This document shows positions 36,701-44,610 of a stretch of 64,000 bases of DNA, piece after piece. The stretch is from Chitinophaga jiangningensis. GTDB taxonomy: Bacteria > Bacteroidota > Bacteroidia > Chitinophagales > Chitinophagaceae. A model generated the notes under the pieces. The model worked only from the letters and a program-made list of their open reading frames with translations, made no database searches and was not told the origin of the DNA. The stretch is taken from the NCBI RefSeq assembly GCF_900142605.1, contig NZ_FRBL01000014.1, forward strand, positions 43,943 to 107,942, read 5' to 3'. A program made the position numbers and the translations under genes. Every line of letters begins with the position of its first letter. Position 1 is the stretch's first letter.

Positions 36701-36867
36701 CATTTGGTAACGATCACAATCTGTGTATTGGTAACATCCGGGAAAGCCTCGATAGGCGTATGTACAAAGGAAAATACACCTGCTATTATAAGCGTAGCCA
36801 CTGCTATAAAAACAAAGAGTTTGTTCTTAAGTGAGAAGGCTACAATATTTCTGATAAACTTATTCAT
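33766..36867 (-). CDS. Heavy-metal efflux RND pump, CusA/CzcA family
   Basis: A 1033-residue inner-membrane proton/metal antiporter subunit, full length for the HME-RND group. The transmembrane helix 4 proton-relay motif is present, D396-x5-D402-x6-E409 in AIDFGIIIDGAVVMVEG, as in CzcA. An FVHTPIEAFPDVTNTQIVI opening and RVGQVGLDKDDDIVEGIVVMRKGENP segment are CzcA/CusA signatures. Twelve membrane helices and two large periplasmic loops are visible. The pump exports a divalent (Co/Zn/Cd) or monovalent (Cu/Ag) cation; the motif set does not decide which. It is the last gene of a five-gene minus-strand operon with its TolC-like channel, adaptor and two-component regulator. Confidence 0.95.
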   Translation of the reverse strand: MNKFIRNIVAFSLKNKLFVFIAVATLIIAGVFSFVHTPIEAFPDVTNTQIVIVTKWNGRSAQEVERFVTLPIEVSMNAVQKKTSVRSVTMFGLSVVRIIFDDDVEDFFARQQVNNMLAGVNLPEGAEPEVQPPYGPTGEIFRYYLKSPKRDSRDLLTWQNWVIDRQIRSVPGVADVVAFGGQEKIYEISADPVRLAKYDITPLELYQAVNKSNVNVGGDVIEKNGQAYVVRGIGLLNSINDIQNIIVQNINGVPLLVKDLANVHEASAPRVGQVGLDKDDDIVEGIVVMRKGENPSEVLARLKEKLSELNETILPDDIKMITFYDRDTLMEFCTHTVMHNLLEGIIFVTVIVFLFMADWRTTVIVSIIIPLALLFAFMCLRLKGMSANLLSMGAIDFGIIIDGAVVMVEGIFVMLDHRAHKYGMERFNKMAKLGWIKQTGGELAKAIFFSKLIIIISLIPIFSFQKVEGKMFSPLAWTLGFALLGALLFTLTLVPVLCSILLNKNVKEKHNVVVIFFDRLVTKGFNWTYRNKRLSLTLALGFMVLTFGSTKFLGTEFLPQLNEGSLWVTTELPMSMSLTESVKLAHDIRQDLGGFPEVKRVLSQVGRSNDGTDPNGFYFVQYQVDLAPKADWKRKITQDELIAQMEGRLKKYPGIVLNFSQPISDNVAEAVAGFKASNGVKIYGDDLVKLEALSQQVVSQLKNVEGIKDLGVIRNIGQPEMSINLDDNKMAQYGVSTGDAQAVIEMAIGGKTATQLYEGEKKFDIRIRYDENYRKTEDDLANLMVPTINGNKVPLKEIAEITTITGPAFIYRDSNKRFIGVKFSVRDRDLGSTIAEAQEKVSKTVKLPKGYSIGWTGEFENQVRATKRLGQVVPISIVAIFLVLFIMLGNVKDAGLVLMNVPFALIGGILALHVTSMNFGISAGVGFIALFGICIQNGVILISVFHKNLEQRMSLNEAIRLGVQSRIRPVVMTALMAAIGLVPAALSHGIGSETQKPLAIVVIGGLITATVLTLLVFPIIFYTAYRGKHQELS

Positions 36868-36925
36868 ATTGCTGCTGCTTTATAACACAATGCTGTATTG
36901 TGTTTCCTGTCAATGAATCCGCCAC

Positions 36926-38017
36926 TTAATCTTTCAGTGCATCATAAATGAGCAGCTGATTTTTGGAGATCACTTTTTCGCCGGCCTGCAAGCCCGATTC
37001 CAGGTAGGTAGTATTACCGGAGGTTTTGGCTACCTCCACCGGCCTTACACTGATGTTGAATTTATCCTTAAACACCAGCACGTAATTTTTGCTGTTATCG
37101 AAAATAACGGCAGCACTTGGCACGGCAATTTTTGCATCGTTATCCTTGTAGGTAACATAAACGGTAGCAAACATTTCAGGCTTTAGCTCCATGTTTTTAT
37201 TATCGATGCTGATACGAACCTGCATGGTTTTGGTAGCCGGGTCCAGGAAGTTGTAGATCTTGTCAATCTTGCCGGTGAAGGGCTGATCCGGATAGCTTAC
37301 CGTTACCACTTTGGCATCATAGCCTTCCTTAATTTTGGCAATATCAGTTTCAAACACATTGGCCATTACCCATACATCATCCAGCTCTGATATCGTGAAG
37401 ATATTAGTGCTGTTGTCTGTACGGATTTCCATGTTGTTGTTAATATTTTTTTCGATGATATAGCCGGAGATAGGGGCTGTTACCAGGTAGGTGGCACCTT
37501 TACCCTTGCGGTATATTTTAAAGAGGTCGTTTAAACGAGTGATTTCGGCATTGGATTTTTGCAGGTCACCTTTGGCGTTTATCACGTCTTTTTCCGTGTT
37601 GAGGCGGCTATCATACAAGTCCTGCGCTACTTTCAGGTTTTTTTCCGCCACTCCCTGATCGGATTTGGCTTGTGCCAGTTGCTTTTCATAGTCGGCAATT
37701 TCCGCACTATGTATCACTGCCAGCACCTGGCCTTTCTGTACATAATCGCCCAGCTGAACTTTAATATCTTCCACATATCCACTCACCAGCGGATATACTT
37801 TCAATACCTTACCGCCATTGGGAGTAACCTTACCGGATAAACGCAATTCGTTTTGCACCGGTTCCATCTGAGCGGTATCAATCTTAATATTTTTCAGCAT
37901 GGTATCGCTGAGTACGAAGGTGCTCTTTTCTGTATCTTCTGCTTCGCTGTGTTTGCATCCGCTCCACATCATTGCTGCCAGCAGCGCGATTCCGAGGAAT
38001 ATGACCGGGTGTTTCAT
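36926..38017 (-). CDS. RND efflux adaptor (CusB/CzcB family), lipoprotein
   Basis: A 363-residue membrane-fusion protein that joins the RND pump to the outer-membrane channel. From the ATG at 38017 it begins with a lipoprotein signal and lipobox ending WSGC (Cys21). An alternative ATG at 38068 would overlap the upstream gene and hide this signal, so 38017 is chosen. The lipoyl/barrel-sandwich half shows VSGYVEDIKVQLGDYVQKGQ and, after a helical hairpin rich in Ala/Gln/Lys, TAPISGYIIEKNINNNMEI. The beta-barrel and MP domains follow (DVWVMANVFETDIAKIKEG). It starts seven bases after the stop of the TolC-like gene and ends 58 bases before the pump. Confidence 0.92.
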   Translation of the reverse strand: MKHPVIFLGIALLAAMMWSGCKHSEAEDTEKSTFVLSDTMLKNIKIDTAQMEPVQNELRLSGKVTPNGGKVLKVYPLVSGYVEDIKVQLGDYVQKGQVLAVIHSAEIADYEKQLAQAKSDQGVAEKNLKVAQDLYDSRLNTEKDVINAKGDLQKSNAEITRLNDLFKIYRKGKGATYLVTAPISGYIIEKNINNNMEIRTDNSTNIFTISELDDVWVMANVFETDIAKIKEGYDAKVVTVSYPDQPFTGKIDKIYNFLDPATKTMQVRISIDNKNMELKPEMFATVYVTYKDNDAKIAVPSAAVIFDNSKNYVLVFKDKFNISVRPVEVAKTSGNTTYLESGLQAGEKVISKNQLLIYDALKD

Positions 38018-38024
38018 ATACTTC

Positions 38025-39320
38025 TTATTTAAATAATTCCTGTCCTGTTGCATAATTGAGTTCTTCATATGCGTTTACACGATTGGATAAAAATCTGTTG
38101 ATGTTTTTGGCATTATCGCTATAGCTGTTGAAATAGTCGATAAACTGTAACAGGGAGATGTTACCCTTGCGGAAGTTCTTGGCTACCTCGTCAATGAGGG
38201 TATCAAACTGTTGCTGAAACTCCTGCAGGTCGAAGCTCTTGTAACGCTTTTCCAGTGCCAGTATCCGCTGATAGGCATTGAGTACTTCCGTTTGTGCCAC
38301 TGATTGTTGTTGTTTAAACTGTTCGGCTTCACTTTTTACCTGGTACTGTGCAGCGCGGATATTGCCCTGATTCCTGTTCCAGAAGGGGAGGTCGATACCG
38401 AGTTTAAGGCCTACAAAGTTGTTGATGTAGCTGCCGGCTTTATCGTAGGTAGCACCTACGTGGAGGTCAGGAACGGCCATTGATTTTTGCAGGCGATAAT
38501 TCAGCTCCGCAGACTGGTACTGGAGCGCGGCAACACGCACATCAGGCCGGTTCTGGGCCGCACTGTCCAGCAGCTGCTGGAGCTGAATATGATCCAGGGA
38601 ATAGTGTGCAAGATCCCCGGGTGCCAGCCTGGCTTCATAAAAGTCCTGGCTATGGAGTAACTGTTGTAGGTTTTTTTGTGCGTTTAACTCCTCCTGTTTC
38701 AAATCGGCGTAATCGTTTTCCAGTCCTACCATTAAGGCTTGTAACCGGACAACATCCGAATGGGGTACTGATCCTTTTTTATCGGCTTCTACATATGCAT
38801 CTACAATCTTTTGCAGGTTATCCAATTGTTCTTTTAACACCAGCCCTGTTTGCTGGGTATAGTAGATGTCATAGAAGTTTTCTCTCAACTGCAGCTTCAG
38901 TGTGCGTACCAGCTCGTCGAAGGTGGCTTCATTCATAGAGGCAGCGGCACCTGCGAGTTGAATGTTTTTGTTTCTTTTGCCTGCCAGTTGTATCAGCTGA
39001 TCGATATCGTATTGCGCCTGTCCGCCGCTGCCTATGTTAAATGGTTTGAGTTGATCCGTGCTTCCCCAGCCCAGTACTGTACTGAACTCCGGGTTGTCCC
39101 ATATTTTTGCCTGCCTTACCAGCGCCTTCGATGCATCAATCTGGTAGCGCTGTGCAAGCAACATATAATTCTGCACCAGGAAGGTGTCTTCGACCGACTG
39201 GAGTGTTACAGGAATCCGCTGCAGGGAAGCCTGTGCCTGAGATGGAGTAATATAGCCCAGGCCCGCTGTACATACTGATACTATCAGTAGCTTAAACTTT
39301 CGCATATAGCCCAATTTCAT
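38025..39320 (-). CDS. TolC family outer-membrane efflux protein (CusC/CzcC-like)
   Basis: A 431-residue outer-membrane channel of the metal efflux operon. A signal peptide is visible (MRKFKLLIVSVCTAGLGYI, ending QAQA); the ATG at 39320 or 39305 could start. The two TolC-type repeats appear as long amphipathic helices, for instance RQAKIWDNPEFSTVLGWG, LRENFYDIYYTQQTGLVLKE and NRPDVRVAALQYQSAELNYR. The NRPDVRVA segment is the common OEP signature at the start of the second repeat. It is the third gene of the operon, 81 bases downstream of the histidine kinase; that gap holds an 18-base palindrome. Confidence 0.9.
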   Translation of the reverse strand: MKLGYMRKFKLLIVSVCTAGLGYITPSQAQASLQRIPVTLQSVEDTFLVQNYMLLAQRYQIDASKALVRQAKIWDNPEFSTVLGWGSTDQLKPFNIGSGGQAQYDIDQLIQLAGKRNKNIQLAGAAASMNEATFDELVRTLKLQLRENFYDIYYTQQTGLVLKEQLDNLQKIVDAYVEADKKGSVPHSDVVRLQALMVGLENDYADLKQEELNAQKNLQQLLHSQDFYEARLAPGDLAHYSLDHIQLQQLLDSAAQNRPDVRVAALQYQSAELNYRLQKSMAVPDLHVGATYDKAGSYINNFVGLKLGIDLPFWNRNQGNIRAAQYQVKSEAEQFKQQQSVAQTEVLNAYQRILALEKRYKSFDLQEFQQQFDTLIDEVAKNFRKGNISLLQFIDYFNSYSDNAKNINRFLSNRVNAYEELNYATGQELFK

Positions 39321-39342
39321 GATACAAAGCTCTATAAGCGAG

Positions 39343-39360
39343 ATTAAAGGGGCCTTTAAT
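39343..39360. promoter_or_regulatory. Palindrome between kinase and TolC-like genes
   Basis: ATTAAAGG-GG-CCTTTAAT, a perfect 8-bp inverted repeat in the only sizeable gap of the efflux operon. It could be an operator for the operon's own response regulator, giving the efflux genes separate control, or a weak processing hairpin. No clear -7 element was recognised beside it. Confidence 0.35.
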
Positions 39361-39401
39361 ATGAATTAAAAAAGCCTTAAAATGTAATTAGGAGTGCTGG
39401 T

Positions 39402-40778
39402 TTATGCGCCGAGATGGGGGAGTATCACGGTGAAAGTGCTGCCATTGCCGGGTGTGGAAGTAACGGTCAGGTGGCCTTTGTGAATCTGCACTATTTTTTT
39501 GCAAATGGAGAGCCCGAGGCCGTGCCCACGGGTCTTCTGCGCATTGCTGCCGCGATAGAAGGGTTCAAATATTTTTTGCAGGTCCTCAGCCGGAATGCCG
39601 ATGCCGTTATCTTTTATTTGTACAGTAATATATTGTGTGAAGAAGTCGATGGTAACGTAAGCTGTATTATCGCTCGAAAATTTACAGGCATTATCCACAA
39701 GATTAATGAATAGGACTTTTAAGAGGCTCTCATTTCCGAAACAGGTTACCAGCAGGTCGTTGTCGGGTACTTTATTAAATTGTATATCGATTTTAGATTC
39801 CCGTTGTTTGAGTCGTATGAGGTTGGCCATTTCCATCAGCAGTTCGTCTATTCGCACGTTGCTGAATACAAATTCCTGGCTTTTCATTTCCGACTGTGCC
39901 AGCTGTAACAGGCCATTGGTAAGGTCTGTAAGGCTTTCGGCATCTTCCAGTACGGATTGTAACACATCCTGGTATTCCTGTGCACTGCGTTCTTTCGAAA
40001 GCGTTACCTGCAACTGGCTGATGATACTTGCCAGTGGCGTGCGTAGCTCATGAGAGGCATTGCTTACAAAACTTTTCTGGAGATCAAAGGAACCACTGAG
40101 GCGCTGCAGCATGGTGTTGAAGTTGGCAGCCAGTACGGCAATTTCGTCTTTGCCCTGGACGGCTACCTGTCTGTCCTGTAAATTATTCGCATTGATACTG
40201 TCCACTTCCGTTACCAGTTTATCAATCGGCCTTACCATCTTCCTGGCAAAAAAGTAGCCCACTGCTACCAATACCAGAATGGCAGTGGCCAGCTCCAGTA
40301 GCAGGATGCGGCTCAGGTTCTGCAAGTTCTGAAATCCGTATTTATCGAAGGAAGAAACAATTACAATTACGGAAACATCCCCTTCCGTATAAAAAATACC
40401 CACCACTTCACCTCCGCCACCACGGTCATAGCTATACGATTTATTCTCTTTTATGTAGTCCAGCAGGCTCTTATGGGTACGGATAGTGGTATCCTTCAGA
40501 TTACTGTAGAGCAGGTCGTAATTGGGATTATATACGAGAATACTTTCCTTATATAAGTCCTGGAAGGTAGTGCGGTCCAGCTTGCGCAACAGGTCTACTT
40601 TTACATGGCCATCTTCCACAATTACGTTGGCGATGGAGCGTGCCCTGTATTCCAGTCTTTCCAGGTATTCGGCCTTACGGGATTTGGCGGAGAGATAATA
40701 TACCAGCACGGCGAAGATCATCAGCATCAGGGTAGCCGACACCGTATAATAAAGCGCTATTTTGTATTTGATCTTCAC
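39402..40778 (-). CDS. Two-component sensor histidine kinase (CusS/CzcS-like)
   Basis: A 458-residue inner-membrane kinase that likely senses periplasmic metal. Transmembrane helices at about 9-31 and 158-178 enclose a periplasmic sensor of about 125 residues with a glycine run (RGGGGEVVG at 119-127). A HAMP linker (about 179-232) leads to the dimerisation/phospho-acceptor helix with His243 in SNASHELRTPLA. The ATPase domain has the N-box NLVDNACKFS, G1 DNGIGIP, the F-box FEPFYRGS and G2 GHGLGLSI. It follows the response regulator by 12 bases and is the second gene of the efflux operon. Confidence 0.95.
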   Translation of the reverse strand: MKIKYKIALYYTVSATLMLMIFAVLVYYLSAKSRKAEYLERLEYRARSIANVIVEDGHVKVDLLRKLDRTTFQDLYKESILVYNPNYDLLYSNLKDTTIRTHKSLLDYIKENKSYSYDRGGGGEVVGIFYTEGDVSVIVIVSSFDKYGFQNLQNLSRILLLELATAILVLVAVGYFFARKMVRPIDKLVTEVDSINANNLQDRQVAVQGKDEIAVLAANFNTMLQRLSGSFDLQKSFVSNASHELRTPLASIISQLQVTLSKERSAQEYQDVLQSVLEDAESLTDLTNGLLQLAQSEMKSQEFVFSNVRIDELLMEMANLIRLKQRESKIDIQFNKVPDNDLLVTCFGNESLLKVLFINLVDNACKFSSDNTAYVTIDFFTQYITVQIKDNGIGIPAEDLQKIFEPFYRGSNAQKTRGHGLGLSICKKIVQIHKGHLTVTSTPGNGSTFTVILPHLGA

Positions 40779-40790
40779 GATGCGTGCCTG

Positions 40791-41480
40791 TTATGCTTCT
40801 TCCGATAAATAGTAGCCCATGCCCGTTTTGGTATGCAGCAATTTGCTGTCGAAGTCCTTATCGATCTTTTTGCGGAGGAAATTCATGTATACTTCAATCA
40901 CGTTGGTGCCGGTGTCGAAGTCGATGTCCCAGACTTTTTCGGCGATGGTGAGTTTGGAGATGACTTTGCCTTTGTGCAGCGCCAGAAATTCCAACAGCTG
41001 GTATTCCTTTGCAGTAAGCGCAATCTTTTTGCCAGCCCGTGTTACTTCTTTCTTTTCCCGGTCTATCTCCAGGTCTGCGATAGTGATTTTAAACTGGGTG
41101 CTCTGCGTGGGCTCGGCGCCGGCGCGTTTGAGGAATACGCGTATTCTGGCCAGCAGTTCCCGGAAGTCGAATGGTTTTACGAGGTAATCATCGGCACCCA
41201 GCTCGAAGGCCTGCATTTTGTCATCCACACCGCCGAGGGCAGTGAGCATGATAATGGGCACGCGGTTATTTTTTGCGCGTATCACTTCACAGAGTTCGTA
41301 GCCATTGAAATGGGGGAGGTTGAGGTCGAGGATGACCAGCTCGTAAGGGTTACTGGCTGCAAGGCTTTTACCCATGCGGCCGTCGTAGGCAACGTCTACT
41401 TCAAAGCCGTTTTCTTCCAGGCCTTGTTTCACGGCATTTGCCACTTTTACTTCATCTTCTACCACCAGGATCTTTTGCAT
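40791..41480 (-). CDS. Response regulator, OmpR/PhoB family (CusR/CzcR-like)
   Basis: A 229-residue DNA-binding regulator. The receiver domain has the acidic pocket at 8-10 (VEDE), phospho-acceptor Asp52 in LVILDLNLP, and KPF near 103-105. The winged-helix output domain (about 130-226) ends with FDSKLLHTKTGMGYYL, matching the RGVGY(M)L motif of OmpR proteins. The start is placed at ATG 41480 (MQKILVVEDE); the frame is open back to 41519 but the added residues are foreign to the family. It is the first gene of the five-gene metal efflux operon and probably controls it. Confidence 0.95.
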   Translation of the reverse strand: MQKILVVEDEVKVANAVKQGLEENGFEVDVAYDGRMGKSLAASNPYELVILDLNLPHFNGYELCEVIRAKNNRVPIIMLTALGGVDDKMQAFELGADDYLVKPFDFRELLARIRVFLKRAGAEPTQSTQFKITIADLEIDREKKEVTRAGKKIALTAKEYQLLEFLALHKGKVISKLTIAEKVWDIDFDTGTNVIEVYMNFLRKKIDKDFDSKLLHTKTGMGYYLSEEA

Positions 41481-41534
41481 GGAACCTAATTTTTTCTCGC
41501 AAAGTGCGTAAGTGTGCAAAGATTGAGTTTTGTC

Positions 41535-41733
41535 TTTTTTTCTCGCAAAGCAGCGTAAGCAGGTAAGCAGCTAAGGATTGTGTTTTGTTACGGTGCTTAA
41601 TACAAACAACAAAATTCAGGTTTTTGCTGCATAAACCAAACAACAAAATGTAAGCCTTTGCTTCTTAAACCAAACAACAAAATGCAGGTCTTTGCTGCTT
41701 ATGCCCCTTATGCTGCTTTGCGAGAAAAAAAAA
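41535..41733. repeat. 20-bp inverted repeat enclosing three imperfect 35-bp tandem copies
   Basis: TTTTTTTCTCGCAAAGCAGC (41535-41554) recurs inverted at 41712-41733. Between them are three imperfect copies of a unit of about 35 bases (41602-41636, 41637-41670, 41671-41705), each with ACAAACAACAAAAT and TTTGCT(G/T)C. A related TTTCTCGCAAAG also occurs near 41496-41508. The element fills the gap between the efflux operon and the ABC-F gene. It has no transposase and no open frame. A miniature mobile element or a replication-slippage repeat are both possible. Confidence 0.6.
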
Positions 41734-41768
41734 TCCGCATCACCCGCCGAAGGCGGACGATTTTGCGG
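41725..41768 (-). terminator. Intrinsic terminator of the ABC-F gene
   Basis: On the minus strand CCGCA...TGCGG encloses CCGCC-TTC-GGCGG (41756 to 41744) and is followed by nine T. It lies three bases after the ABC-F stop codon. The T-run overlaps the right arm of the inverted repeat. Confidence 0.75.
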
Positions 41769-41770
41769 TA

Positions 41771-43732
41771 CTAGTTAGTCAATGAAGCTTCCAGCTTCAT
41801 AATTTTATCAAAAAGCTCTTCATACTGTTGTTCCGCTCTTTGCAGGAACTTCAGTACATCGTTATATTCCGCTTCTACTGAAGCAAATTTATTTTTATCC
41901 TGGTAGATGTCAGGGCTGCTCATAGTGCCTTCCAGTTCAGCTTTTCGGGCTTTCAGGTTGGCCAGTTGCCCTTCTACATTGGAAAACTGTTTCTGCTGTT
42001 TTTGCAGCTCACGCTGTACTTCTTTGTTGATGGCACCTTTAGGAGTTTCCTGTTTGGTTTCTTTTTTAGGCTCCGCAGCGGTGGTATTACCGCCCTGGGG
42101 ATTGGATTTAACGGTTGCCGGCGCATTGTTGGCGGCCATTCGTTTTTTCCACTCTTCCCATTCTGCGTAGGTACCTTTAAACTCTTTGATTTCGCCGTCT
42201 ACAATTTCCCAGATTTTATTGGCGGTCTGACTGACGAAATAACGGTCGTGAGATACCAGCACCAGGCTGCCTTCATACTTGTTGAGAGCGTCGATCAGCA
42301 TTTGTACGCTGTTCATGTCCAGGTGGTTGGTAGGCTCATCGAGCATGAGGAAGTTGGCCTGACTGATGATGGTTTTAGCCAGTGCTACACGGGCTTTTTC
42401 ACCTCCGGAGAGGATACGTATTTTCTTGAATACATCATCGCCGGTGAAAAGGAAGCATCCGAGCAGCTGGCGGAGTTCCAGCTCTGTTTTGCCGCTGCCG
42501 CAGTTTTTCAGCTCATCAAGGATCTCGCTGTTGAGGTCCAGGGATTCAAGCTGGTGCTGGGCATAGAAGCTGGTTACAACGTTGTGGCCGGGGGTACGTT
42601 CACCTTCAAAGGATTCCTCCCCGGCAATGATGCGCAGCAGGGTGGATTTACCTTTACCGTTGGCACCAATCAGGGCGATTTTATCACCGCGATTGATTTC
42701 GGCGCTGGTATTTTTGAGGATGACGTTATTGCCGAAACTTTTGCTTACTCCACTTAAGGTGGCTAAGATTTTGCCCGGCATTTTATCTACGCTAAAGCTG
42801 ATTCTGATTTTAGAAGGGCCGTTGTCCACCTGTTCGATGCGCTCCAGTTTATCGAGCCTTTTGGCGATAGACTGTGCCTGGGCGGCTTTGGAGGCTTTTG
42901 CCTTAAAGCGCTCAATAAAGCGTTCCTGCTGGCGGATATAGTCCTGCTGGTTTTCGTAGGCACGCTGCTGCATTTCTCTGCGCAGGTCTTTTTCTACTTC
43001 ATAATCGGAGTAGTTACCGGAGTAGTGATGCAGTTGCTGCTGGTAAACTTCCACGATACCGTTTACCATACGGTCGAGGAAGAAGCGGTCATGCGATACA
43101 ATGATCACCGCGCCATTGTAGCTGGTGAGGTAGCGTTCCAGCCACTCGATAGACGGGAGGTCCAGGTGGTTGGTGGGCTCATCGAGCATGAGTACATCCG
43201 GCTGCTGGAGGATCAGGCGGGCCAGGAGCACGCGCATGCGCCATCCACCGGAAAACTGGCTGTACGGGCGATCCAGGTCGGCGGTACTGAAACCAAGACC
43301 TTCCAGTACCTGGGCGGTTTTGTGTTTCATGTTGTAACCGTCGAGCGACTCAAACTCATGCAGCTTGTCGCTGAATTCGTGCAGCAGCTCGTCTGTCTGG
43401 CTATGTTCGAGTTCTTTGGTGATACGCTCGATATCCTTTTCCAGTTCCAGGGCTTTACCAAACGCCATCATACCTACGGTGAGGATAGATTCATCTGTTT
43501 CAAAGCTCAGGAGGTCCTGGTTAAAGAATCCTATAGAGAGGTTTTTGCTTTTATTTACACTTCCTTTGGATACAGAATATTCCCCGTTGATGATACGGAG
43601 CAATGTAGATTTGCCGGTACCATTGAGGCCAATGAGGCCGATGCGGTCGCCCGGTTCAATGTGCCAGGAGGACTCTTCCAATATCACCCTGGAGCCAAAC
43701 TCAAATGTAATATCCTGTAAAGCGATTAACAT
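41771..43732 (-). CDS. ABC-F family ATPase, translation factor-like
   Basis: A 653-residue soluble protein with two ATPase domains and no membrane segment. Walker A motifs are GLNGTGKST near residue 36 and GANGKGKST near 345; signatures are FSGGWRMRV and LSGGEKARV; both Walker B are LMLDEPTNHLD. The two are joined by a charged linker (about 235-300, YENQQDYIRQQERFIERFKA). A C-terminal coiled coil (about 560-653) is rich in Lys/Glu/Gln, as in Uup. Proteins of this type bind the ribosomal E site and help stalled translation; some give antibiotic resistance, for which nothing here is diagnostic. Single-gene transcript with its own promoter. Confidence 0.94.
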   Translation of the reverse strand: MLIALQDITFEFGSRVILEESSWHIEPGDRIGLIGLNGTGKSTLLRIINGEYSVSKGSVNKSKNLSIGFFNQDLLSFETDESILTVGMMAFGKALELEKDIERITKELEHSQTDELLHEFSDKLHEFESLDGYNMKHKTAQVLEGLGFSTADLDRPYSQFSGGWRMRVLLARLILQQPDVLMLDEPTNHLDLPSIEWLERYLTSYNGAVIIVSHDRFFLDRMVNGIVEVYQQQLHHYSGNYSDYEVEKDLRREMQQRAYENQQDYIRQQERFIERFKAKASKAAQAQSIAKRLDKLERIEQVDNGPSKIRISFSVDKMPGKILATLSGVSKSFGNNVILKNTSAEINRGDKIALIGANGKGKSTLLRIIAGEESFEGERTPGHNVVTSFYAQHQLESLDLNSEILDELKNCGSGKTELELRQLLGCFLFTGDDVFKKIRILSGGEKARVALAKTIISQANFLMLDEPTNHLDMNSVQMLIDALNKYEGSLVLVSHDRYFVSQTANKIWEIVDGEIKEFKGTYAEWEEWKKRMAANNAPATVKSNPQGGNTTAAEPKKETKQETPKGAINKEVQRELQKQQKQFSNVEGQLANLKARKAELEGTMSSPDIYQDKNKFASVEAEYNDVLKFLQRAEQQYEELFDKIMKLEASLTN

Positions 43733-43759
43733 AGTAAATTCAAAAAGTTAATAAACGCG

Positions 43760-43767
43760 CAAAGTTA
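43760..43767 (-). promoter_or_regulatory. Promoter -7 element of the ABC-F gene
   Basis: On the minus strand TAACTTTG (43767 to 43760) fits TAnnTTTG, 28 bases upstream of the ATG. A -33 TTTG at the expected spacing is not perfect (CTGA). Confidence 0.5.
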
Positions 43768-43817
43768 CTGATTATAAGGATAATTATCAGATTATAATCT
43801 CTATGAATACAATTCTT

Positions 43818-43825
43818 TAGTTTTG
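43818..43825 (+). promoter_or_regulatory. Promoter -7 element of the DUF3347 gene
   Basis: TAGTTTTG fits TAnnTTTG, 18 bases upstream of the ATG at 43844. The -33 element is not evident. The gap to the divergent ABC-F promoter is only about 50 bases. Confidence 0.45.
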
Positions 43826-43843
43826 TTTAACATTTTAGCAATT

Positions 43844-44431
43844 ATGAAAATAAAGATATTTCTGCCCATTGGTGCGCTGGTACTGGCTACCGGCCTTTTT
43901 AGCTGCCAGAATAACACGACACCTGCCACGGACGGTGCTGCCGCTGCCCCGGAAGCCTTGCAGGCCCCATATACCCAGCAGTACTACGATTCCCTGGGTC
44001 AGGTAATGGCCGCCTATCATGGATTATCCGCTGCGCTGGTGAAAAGTGACACCACTGCTGCCACTTCGGCGGCAATATTGCTCAAACAGCATGTGGATAG
44101 TCTGCCGGTACAGTTGTTGCAAATGGATAGTGCCCGGCTGGCTGCCATTACAGGAATCACCGGCAGTATCAGTGCGGAGCTGAACGGACTGGTGGGGGAG
44201 CAGGCACTGGAAGGCAAACGGGAAGAGTACCAAATGGTATCCGATATGCTGTACGACCTGATAAAAGCCACCGGATACAAGGGGCATACCGTATACCGGC
44301 AGTTTTGCCCGATGGCCTTTGATGATAAAGGAGCATACTGGCTCAGTGAAACGAGAAATATCGTGAATCCTTATTTTGGAGATAAAATGCTGGAATGTGG
44401 TTCAACGAACGACTCCCTGATTTACAAATAG
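43844..44431 (+). CDS. DUF3347-domain lipoprotein, possible metal-binding
   Basis: A 195-residue exported lipoprotein with a lipobox ending GLFSC (Cys21), so it is anchored in a membrane facing the periplasm. The ATG at 43844 is chosen because the longer frame (from 43823) would bury the signal. The helical middle (YYDSLGQVMAAYHGLSAALVKSDT) and the C-terminal motif FCPMAFDDKGAYWLS...NPYFGDKMLECG are the DUF3347 signature. The paired Cys and Met there suggest copper or another soft metal; in relatives this domain occurs fused to or beside CusB-type adaptors. It lies 2.4 kb from the metal efflux operon, but is on the other strand with its own promoter, so a shared role is inference. Confidence 0.82.
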   Translation: MKIKIFLPIGALVLATGLFSCQNNTTPATDGAAAAPEALQAPYTQQYYDSLGQVMAAYHGLSAALVKSDTTAATSAAILLKQHVDSLPVQLLQMDSARLAAITGITGSISAELNGLVGEQALEGKREEYQMVSDMLYDLIKATGYKGHTVYRQFCPMAFDDKGAYWLSETRNIVNPYFGDKMLECGSTNDSLIYK

Positions 44432-44610
44432 TTTTTACGACTGCATCCCCGTTGCCGTTTTTCCTATTATTTTACGAAAATTGACATATATAATTGTTAT
44501 TTTCTGATAGTAGTTGGTTAAAAACCAAGAGCTATTTCTTAACTTCGCAACCATTTTAATAAAAGAAGAATAGTATCTGCCTAAAAAAATCAGATACTTT
44601 GTATACACAT

